Assembly: GCA_000954095.1 (NCBI GenBank)
Contig: JYNY01000164.1
Location: 1-34,399, forward strand
From: Candidatus Omnitrophus magneticus
GTDB lineage: Bacteria > Omnitrophota > Gorgyraeia > Tantalellales > Tantalellaceae
DNA length: 34,399 nucleotides
Direction: 5' to 3'
Shown here: positions 24,906-31,800 of the stretch, piece by piece
Layout: each line of letters opens with the position of its first letter
Numbering within the stretch: position 1 is the first letter of the stretch
Notes under the pieces: model-generated
Told to the model about the DNA's origin: nothing
The model's database searches: none
What the model saw: only the letters and a program-made list of their open reading frames with translations
Position numbers and translations under genes: made by a program

Positions 24906-26420
24906 ATGGAAAATAATATAAATAATATAAATTTAAGGTCATCATTGCCGCGTAAGCAGGATAGTATAAATCAAGCTAATGAAAAACTAAAATCTTTAAA
25001 AAGAAGATACGATATGAATTATAAAGATATTTTTTCAGGGATAAAAGCAACATTTAATATCTATAAAAAAGATTTGCCGGTATTACTATTCGCTATTCTT
25101 ATGTTTAAATTCGGCAGACGTTGGCAAGACGGCATGATGGCAATGATTTTTTTCCCAGCAATTTTTATAACAATGCTTAAAATGTCTTTGGAGCATAAAT
25201 TATACACATTAATTTTTCTAATACCTTGGGCTGAATCAAGACAAATACCGGGACAAATGATGGGGTTAGTCGGCTTAAACCCTGTAAATGTGTTATTTAT
25301 AATGATTGGGACCAGTATCGCGTACCGTCAAAAAAAAATTTACGCTAAATCATCGCTTAATAGATGGATATTTTTTTATATGTCATTAATTCTTGTCGCG
25401 TGTTTACGAGGTATAGACACAATCCCCTATTTTGACGGATATTTCACAATCAGCTCGTATCTACTAGATGTATTTTTAAAACCTCTTGAAATAGTACTTG
25501 CCGGCACTATGGCTTTTTATATACTAAAAGATCCTGAAGAAATGACGCGTTTTTTAAGAATGATAAAAATATCCGGCGCTCTTTTAGCCGTCTATGTTGT
25601 TTTCCGCGGAGGCGGGACTCTTGGCGGAGTTTATAAACTAACACGCACCTTGTCCATTCATAAAAACGCGCTCTCTTTTATTTTTCTCACGCTTCTAACC
25701 ATGAATCTTGCTACTATGAATTATGGCGAAAAAGGGGAAAGAATTATTAACAAAATTTTTAATGTGCTGTATATCTTAGGTATTATGCTTACTTTTTCAA
25801 GACAAGGTTATATATCATGCGTTTTAATTTTATTTTTATACTTTGTTAAAAAAGGAAGAAAATGGTTTTTTGTTTTTATCATAGGAATTGTTTTATTCTG
25901 GGCATATTTCATGCCGGTCGAAGTTAAACGTCGTATTTTTACTGGAACCGTGAAAGGCGAAGAAATGGGTGTGAGCGAACACTTAACAGGCGACGTTACC
26001 GCGGGAAGAGAAGCGGCTTGGGAAGCAAGTATGCCGGTTATAAAAGAAGCATTTTGGTTTGGAAGAGGAATGTACACTTTTGCCAAAGAAGTAAAATACG
26101 GCAGGCCCGAACTTCCCCAGCACCCGCATAACGCGTATATACAATCCATGCTTGATAACGGCCTTATTGGCACAATTTTATTTCTATCGTTTTTTTTCTA
26201 TCTTCTTTTTCTAAGCTGGAAAATATATCGAAAAAGTAACAGTATTTTCGCGTCCGCTTACGGCTATGGATTCGCTGTTACTATATTAGTATTTTTAATA
26301 CAAGGAGTAACAGGTTTTAGATTTTATCCTTATGAAGAAAGTTATTTTATATGGTTTTATTTAGGAGGATTAATGTGGGTGGAAAAAAATCAAAAATATC
26401 TCAGCGATAACGGGTTATAA
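24906..26420 (+). CDS. O-antigen polymerase/ligase-like membrane protein, copy 3
   Basis: This third 504-residue paralogue starts six bases after copy 2 ends. It has the same motifs: FGRRWQDG, PWAESRQIPGQMMGLVGLN, HLTGDVTAGREAAWEASMP and QHPHNAYIQSMLDNGLIG. The start could be ATG 24906 or ATG 25014 (MNYKDIF); neither has a strong ribosome site. Shared near-identical blocks with copy 2 (offset 1521 bases) point to recent gene conversion. Its end overlaps the convergent ParB-like gene by 20 nt, closing the EPS operon. The function may be polymerase, ligase or an alternative-specificity version of either. Confidence 0.88.
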   Translation: MENNINNINLRSSLPRKQDSINQANEKLKSLKRRYDMNYKDIFSGIKATFNIYKKDLPVLLFAILMFKFGRRWQDGMMAMIFFPAIFITMLKMSLEHKLYTLIFLIPWAESRQIPGQMMGLVGLNPVNVLFIMIGTSIAYRQKKIYAKSSLNRWIFFYMSLILVACLRGIDTIPYFDGYFTISSYLLDVFLKPLEIVLAGTMAFYILKDPEEMTRFLRMIKISGALLAVYVVFRGGGTLGGVYKLTRTLSIHKNALSFIFLTLLTMNLATMNYGEKGERIINKIFNVLYILGIMLTFSRQGYISCVLILFLYFVKKGRKWFFVFIIGIVLFWAYFMPVEVKRRIFTGTVKGEEMGVSEHLTGDVTAGREAAWEASMPVIKEAFWFGRGMYTFAKEVKYGRPELPQHPHNAYIQSMLDNGLIGTILFLSFFFYLLFLSWKIYRKSNSIFASAYGYGFAVTILVFLIQGVTGFRFYPYEESYFIWFYLGGLMWVEKNQKYLSDNGL

Positions 26421-27036
26421 TTTCTTCTACTTCCCCTTTCCAAAGCGTATGCCGTATAAGAACGCGCACAGGAATAAGAGGAAGATTTAATATTTTAGCT
26501 ATTAAAAATCTATGCCATCCGTCATTAAGTATTAGTTGTCCATTTTTATCTATATTTACCGTGATTTCATCAAGCATTAAAATAGGATTATCAATTTTTC
26601 TTTCTTTATAAAGCTGATGGTTGCTTTTAATGCCGTGATGTTTAATAACTTTATATAAATCTTCGCATTCGAAACATCGCGAAAGCACCCCTTCTTTTGT
26701 AGTATATTTTGTCCTGAATGAAAGGCCTTTTTCCACACGGCTTACGCCTTCTTTATAGAGAAGAGTTTCTTTCCATTTTTTTTTATGCGTGAATCTATCT
26801 TGGAATGATTTAAACAAAAAATGTTCTTCTATAGGGGAGACATCTTTATCCCACTCGCCGTTCTTTATAAAGTTTAAAGTTGTTTTGGCGCTGAATTGGG
26901 AAGTAGGATTCTGACCGTGTTTTAAAGTCGAAGGGTTTATATAATATATTTTTGATGCTTTGCCGAAGGATATGATATTTATAAAATACCAAATGGCTAA
27001 TCTGTATATTTGTTTGAAAACATTGGATACAAGCAT
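26401..27036 (-). CDS. ParB/sulfiredoxin-like fold protein, EPS-locus neighbour
   Basis: This 211-residue protein has a C-terminal ParB/Srx-like core: DEITVNIDKNGQLILNDGWHRFLIAKILNLPLIPVRVLIRH (about 155-196), with the family pattern of a beta strand, then G/DG-x-HR and a helix. The N-terminal half (FGKASKIYYINPSTLKHGQNP; EDLYKVIKHHGIKSNHQLY) has no motif I recognise. There is no helix-turn-helix and no parA gene beside it, so chromosome partition is unlikely; ParB-fold proteins can be CTPases, nucleases or kinases. The ATG at 27036 has only a weak GGT upstream. It converges on the EPS operon. The specific function is unknown. Confidence 0.75.
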   Translation of the reverse strand: MLVSNVFKQIYRLAIWYFINIISFGKASKIYYINPSTLKHGQNPTSQFSAKTTLNFIKNGEWDKDVSPIEEHFLFKSFQDRFTHKKKWKETLLYKEGVSRVEKGLSFRTKYTTKEGVLSRCFECEDLYKVIKHHGIKSNHQLYKERKIDNPILMLDEITVNIDKNGQLILNDGWHRFLIAKILNLPLIPVRVLIRHTLWKGEVEEIITRYR

Positions 27037-27130
27037 ATTATTGTGTTTACCTGAAGAATCAATTTAAATTTTAAATTCTATAGAGTTCTATTGTTTTTCT
27101 TAAATTTTTGCAGAACAAAAATTTAAGAAT

Positions 27131-27220
27131 TGGTGCCGGAGGTGGGAATCGAACCCACACGGAGTTTATAGCTCCATTGGATTTTGAGTCCAACGCGTCT
27201 GCCAGTTTCACCACTCCGGC
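27131..27220 (-). tRNA. tRNA-Leu (anticodon CAA)
   Basis: On the minus strand the acceptor stem GCCGGAG pairs with CTCCGGC, followed by A and an encoded CCA. The anticodon stem TTGGA/TCCAA encloses the loop CTCAAAA, giving anticodon CAA for codon UUG. A long variable arm (GGAG...CTCC) and the D-arm GGCAGACGC are typical of class II tRNA-Leu. The T-arm is GTGGGTTCGATTCCCAC. No integrase or duplicated 3' end is seen nearby. Confidence 0.97.
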
Positions 27221-27542
27221 GCAAACAATAAAACTAATTCTATTATTTCAAAGTGAAATAGTCAAACACAAAAGTCTATAACAGAGAGTAACTCCTATGA
27301 AATCATCATACAAAACTATACTAGTCGGGCTACCTCGTCTATTTATACAAATCCTTTTAAAAGCACTTTTTTTATATCATTCTTAATGTTATAATCTGTT
27401 AATTTTTAACGAGGATGCTCTTTTTTGTTTGAAATTATTTTATCTGCTATTTCAAATACTAATTTCTTAGAGGTGTTTCTTTTGCCCATTTAAAATTTGA
27501 ACACGTGTGGCGATGTTTTTAAAATAAAAGTTGGAGTAATAA
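27221..27542. other. 322-bp gene-free region between tRNA-Leu and the permease gene
   Basis: AT-rich spacer holding the extended -10 element at 27387-27395 and the permease ribosome site TTGGAG. Only ORFs under 30 codons occur (for example 27406-27489 minus), and none has convincing support. No binding protein or ATPase remnant was recognised. Confidence 0.5.
27387..27395 (+). promoter_or_regulatory. Extended -10 promoter element upstream of the sugar permease gene
   Basis: TGTTATAAT is a perfect extended -10 (TGnTATAAT). The -35 region is only a T-run (27367-27372). Transcription would start near 27402 and leave a leader of about 140 nt before the permease ATG at 27543. Confidence 0.5.
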
Positions 27543-28664
27543 ATGTTGGTAAAAAATTCTATAAGAGATTTTGCTATTCTTATTGCTCTTTTTTTAACGT
27601 GGATATTTTTTTCAATTATGTCGCCGAATTTTTTGTCGGCGAGAAATATTTCAATGCTGACAATTGAATATTCTATTACTTCAATTTTAGCGCTTGGAAT
27701 GTTTATGATAATTTTAACCGGAAATATTGACCTTTCCGCGGGGAGCGGAGTGGGGCTTCTTAGCGGCATCGCGAGCGTGTTAGTGTTTAATCATCATTGG
27801 CATAGTTTTTTAGCACTTCCAGCCGCGTTTGTGATAGGTGTTATTATTTGGTTTTTAATGGGAAAAATTATTGCTGATGAAAAAGTGCCTTCTTTTATTA
27901 TAACTTTAGGGGGGCTTTTAGTTTTTAAAGGATTTTTTTGGCTTGTGATACAAAATTCCACGATACCTGTTGTTATTAGCGGATCTAATTTATATTCTTT
28001 ACTTACCACGTATTATTTGCCGTCTGTCATTGGATATATTTTAGTTTTTGTTTCAGCGGGTATAATGATATTTGTGAATATTCGAACACGTTTTGCCAGA
28101 AAAAAATATGGGCTTTTTATTGACAGCGTGGAAAAAAATTTTTTTAAAAATTTTATTCAGTTTCAGGTGATGGTGCTTTTTGTTGTTATCCTTAATCAGT
28201 TTAGGGGGGTGCCGTTGGCATTTTGTATTCTTGTGGGGACAGCGGTCGTCACGTATATAATAACTCAACATACTCGTTTCGGAAGATATCTTTACGCGAT
28301 AGGAGGCAATGAAGAAGCGGCAATTATTTCGGGTATACCTGTAAAAAAAGTAGTAACTTTTTCATTTGCCATAATGGGGATGGTTGTTGCTATTACAGGA
28401 TTTATGCAGGCTTCTTATGCCGGAGCAAGTACTACAACAACCGGAAACCTCATGGAACTTGATGCTATTGCCGCGTGTGTTATAGGCGGGACAAGCCTTA
28501 AAGGCGGACGTGGGACTATTCCCGGTGTTCTTTTTGGAGCGCTTCTTATGACAAGCCTTCTTAATGGAATGACGCTTATGGCTGTGTCTCCGGAAATAAA
28601 ATTTATCGCGCGCGGGTTTGTTCTTGCGTTAAGCGTTTGGCTGGATGTGCGGCTTTCGCGGTAA
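27543..28664 (+). CDS. Sugar ABC transporter permease (XylH/RbsC family)
   Basis: The 373-residue integral membrane protein has about ten helices and the BPD_transp_2 features of ribose/xylose-type importers: LTGNIDLSAGSGVGLLSG (about 59-76), TLGGLLVFKG, RYLYAIGGNEEAAIISGIPVKKV (the EAA-like coupling loop, about 247-269) and IGGTSLKGGRGTIPG. Length and the central cytoplasmic segment fit XylH better than RbsC. TTGGAG precedes the ATG. The partner ATPase and periplasmic binding protein are absent from the window: upstream is a tRNA and downstream a strong terminator. It therefore acts with subunits encoded elsewhere or is a stranded operon remnant. Confidence 0.9.
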   Translation: MLVKNSIRDFAILIALFLTWIFFSIMSPNFLSARNISMLTIEYSITSILALGMFMIILTGNIDLSAGSGVGLLSGIASVLVFNHHWHSFLALPAAFVIGVIIWFLMGKIIADEKVPSFIITLGGLLVFKGFFWLVIQNSTIPVVISGSNLYSLLTTYYLPSVIGYILVFVSAGIMIFVNIRTRFARKKYGLFIDSVEKNFFKNFIQFQVMVLFVVILNQFRGVPLAFCILVGTAVVTYIITQHTRFGRYLYAIGGNEEAAIISGIPVKKVVTFSFAIMGMVVAITGFMQASYAGASTTTTGNLMELDAIAACVIGGTSLKGGRGTIPGVLFGALLMTSLLNGMTLMAVSPEIKFIARGFVLALSVWLDVRLSR

Positions 28665-28712
28665 AATATTTTTATTTTTTTATTTTATGGTGAAATATTT
28701 ATACAGAAAAAA

Positions 28713-28742
28713 AGGCCTTTTAGTAGTGCTACTAAAAGGCCT
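28713..28742. terminator. Bidirectional intrinsic terminator
   Basis: AGGCCTTTTAGTA (28713-28725) pairs perfectly with TACTAAAAGGCCT (28730-28742) around a four-base loop. It is followed by TTTTG on the + strand and preceded by seven A (a U-tract on the - strand). It lies 49 nt after the permease stop and 76 nt beyond the end of the convergent LamG gene, so it can end both transcripts. Confidence 0.85.
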
Positions 28743-28764
28743 TTTTGTTATAGAATATAAATTA

Positions 28765-28819
28765 AACCCGGATTTTGCAATAGGCCATTTTTCTTGAAGT
28801 CTATTGTAAAATCTGGGTT
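28765..28819. other. Second hairpin, overlapping the LamG gene stop codon
   Basis: AACCCGGATTTTGCAATAG (28765-28783) and CTATTGTAAAATCTGGGTT (28801-28819) form a 19-bp stem with a 17-nt loop. In + strand RNA all positions pair, two as G-U; in - strand RNA there are two A-C mismatches. There is no clear U-tract. It could slow convergent read-through or be a remnant of an inverted repeat. Confidence 0.5.
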
Positions 28820-31800
28820 AAACTATCCTCGATAAATTATTATTGTCTTCTTTTATCGGCACGCTGGAACCAAATTCTTTTTGATTTTCTGTAATTGTTT
28901 CATTATTAGAAATTACTTCGTCAATATCGGCTCCTTGAGGAGTATTATTCAAATGGTTTCCTAAGTCCGCGGTATTAAACGTATTAGTGGTTTCTATTTC
29001 TCCTAAATTAAGAGAAGCCGCGTCCATCCTGTCAGGTTTTTCAGGTAAAGTGTATGTGTTTGGCGCGTTTGTTTCGGCTTGTGTTTTATCCCCGTCGTTA
29101 TTACCGGCAGAATTATATCCATATGCGCTATACCATTTCCATGTTCCGTTTAAATTTATATATGTATCTTTAAATTTTAAATTACCTGTATCCCAATAAG
29201 AATAGAGCTCAAGGACAGTTTGTGTTGATTCTAGGTACCATGATGCTCGTCCCGCGTTATATTCATTGGCGCTAGCCCAGTGAGTTATAGAGCCGTTAGA
29301 GTTCCAAAATGTTTCAGTTTTATATCCGGCCGTATTAAAATATATTGCCGCTTCGCCTGAGGATTTGAAACTTTTATATAAATTTCCGTTTTCGTATTTC
29401 CAACGAGTTTCTACCCATGTAGTTTCGTTTAGATTAGTAAATTCTTCTTCTTTAGAAACAGTGTCAGTGCCGGAACGCCAGCTTAGTATTTTGGTTACTT
29501 TACTGTCGCTGGCGCGTTGAATTCTTAGAATCCTTCCGTATTGGCCGTTACCGTAAAAATTATTATTTTCACGTTGATAATAACTGTTTCCATAAGAATC
29601 CGCAGATGAAAAAATTTCTTCATGTAAAAGGTGGCTATCTGAGTAATAAGTGCGTTGTATGATAAGAGAAGAATTTGAAAGATTTCTTTTTTCCATAGTT
29701 AAGAGAGCATTGTCTAAAGGATTTGAAGGAGAGGCGAAAGTATAAGTATAATACCAGTTATCAGTATAATTATCTATTCTATAAATCCTGCCGTAACCTG
29801 AGCCGGCATTTTCATCATTATAATAATATTTTACATGTTTTCCGTAAAAATCTCCTTGTGTTGTTTCATTGTCCTTTTCAGCTGTTTGTAATTTTCCAGA
29901 AGAATAGTAAAAATATTGTTGAGAGATGTCGTTGCCTGAATTTGTATAAATAGTTTTTTCTGACATGCGCCAATCGTTTGTGGTAGTATCGAGATTGACC
30001 TCTTCATTGTTATGAGTATATTTATATTTTTCTATTTTTTCTCCCGCGATTATATCGCTCCATACAGTTGAACCGGAACTAGGAGTATACGCGCCGTTAT
30101 ACTCGGTAATAGTCACCTGCGATGCGCCCCATTCGTATGTTTTATAGTTAGAGGTAGCGCTATTATAAAACAAAGTTACACGGCCTTTACCTGAAGAATT
30201 ATAGTTTTCATATAAGTATTCTGTTATATCGTCGTTATCCGCGGTATTTCGTTTAATGAGGCCGTCGTTGTAAGATTCAATTTGTGAGATAACATCGCCA
30301 GTAGTAATATTTTTTTTAATTTTGCTTTTTAATGTGCTGTCAGTAGGTACTAATGGATTTATATAAGTTAGGTCGTAATACCAATTGTCCGTTATATTAT
30401 CTATTCTGTAGATACGGCCGTAGCCTGTTCCCGTATCTTCATCGTAGTAGTAATATTTAATATGTTTTCCATAAAGTTCTTTAGTTGTATCATCAGGATT
30501 TTCATTTGATATGCCGTCGCCGTCAATATCAAAAGCGCTATATTGTTCAAAGGTATTCATCCTTTTGGAAGAATAATATAAAAATTTTTCGTTAGTGGAT
30601 ACGCCATCATTTTTATAAACTGTTTTTTCTTGCATTAGCCAGCCATTGGTAGAGGTAACAATATTTACCATTTCTTCGTTATGTTTAAATAAATATTCAA
30701 TGCGAAGGTTGCTTGTGTTTACGCCGCTACGGTTAGGGCTTCCTTGAGTAACAGTATAGACGCCGGTATATTCTTTTAGAGTAACAGTTGTTTCGGCCCA
30801 ATCATAAGTTTTATAAATTCCGCTAGTAGAATCATTGATGAGTGTATATCGGCCGTATCCTAGATTATTCCAATTTTCATTTAGATATTCATAAGTTACA
30901 GTATGATTATTTTCTATAACATTTCTTCGTTTTATAGAGTAGGGCACTGTTTCGTAATATTCTTCAGCAGTTGACCATAATGCTCCGTGTATAGCGCCGT
31001 TATTACCGCTTACAGTATCTATAAGCGAGGTGTCTCCAAAATTTCCCGGCCAGTTAGAAACTAAATTATTTGTAACATTATTTCCAGCATAAAGATTTCC
31101 CATGTCTTCGCTAGTAAGAGCGCGGTTATAGTAGCTTATGTTTCCAATTTCACCTTTCCAATAATAATTTCCGCCGGAATATTTTCCAATATAGACATCA
31201 CTTGTGAATTTTAGGTCAGTTGTGTCGGCGTTCCCTCCGGTTTCAAGCATGCCGTCCACATATATTTTGATACCTGTGTCTCTATCCATAACCGCGGTTA
31301 TATAATGCCACGCGCCGTCACTGACATTCGCGCTGTGTAAAAAATAATTTCCGCCAATAGATAATCCAATCCGCTTTTGATACATTTCAAGATAAACGTC
31401 TTTTGTTCCGTTCGCGGAATATATCATGTATTCGCCGTTATCACTTACATTTGTTTTTATCCAGAGAGAAATACTAAAATCATTAGTGCCGGGGTCTAGG
31501 GAATTGGCAGTCCCAACGTCAATATAATCATTACCGTCAAAAAGTAGAGATGTAGCAGGTGTTTTAGGGTGGACGCCGCCTATCCATTCCGCTCCGTGTA
31601 TGGTGCCTGTATTATTTCCAGTTTCATCACTAATGATATTACCTATTCCGGGGAGTTCGCTCCATTTTGAAACTAAGCCATTTGTTACTCCATTGCCGCC
31701 GTATAAGTTGAGGATATCTTGATTATCTAACGCGCGGTTAAATACATTTATATCTGCAATTTCACCGTTCCAGTAATAATTTTCGCCGGAATATTTTCCG

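Noticed and set aside
24940-24972. Resemblance of the copy 3 polymerase N-terminus DNA to the TCATTCC...GCAGGA repeat
   Set aside because: The match is short and interrupted and the reading frame is kept, so chance is adequate.
27131-27220. tRNA-Leu as an integration site of a genomic island
   Set aside because: No integrase and no duplicate of the tRNA 3' end in the window.
27406-27489. Minus-strand ORF of 27 codons beginning MGKRNTSKK
   Set aside because: Too short, no clear ribosome site and no recognised family.
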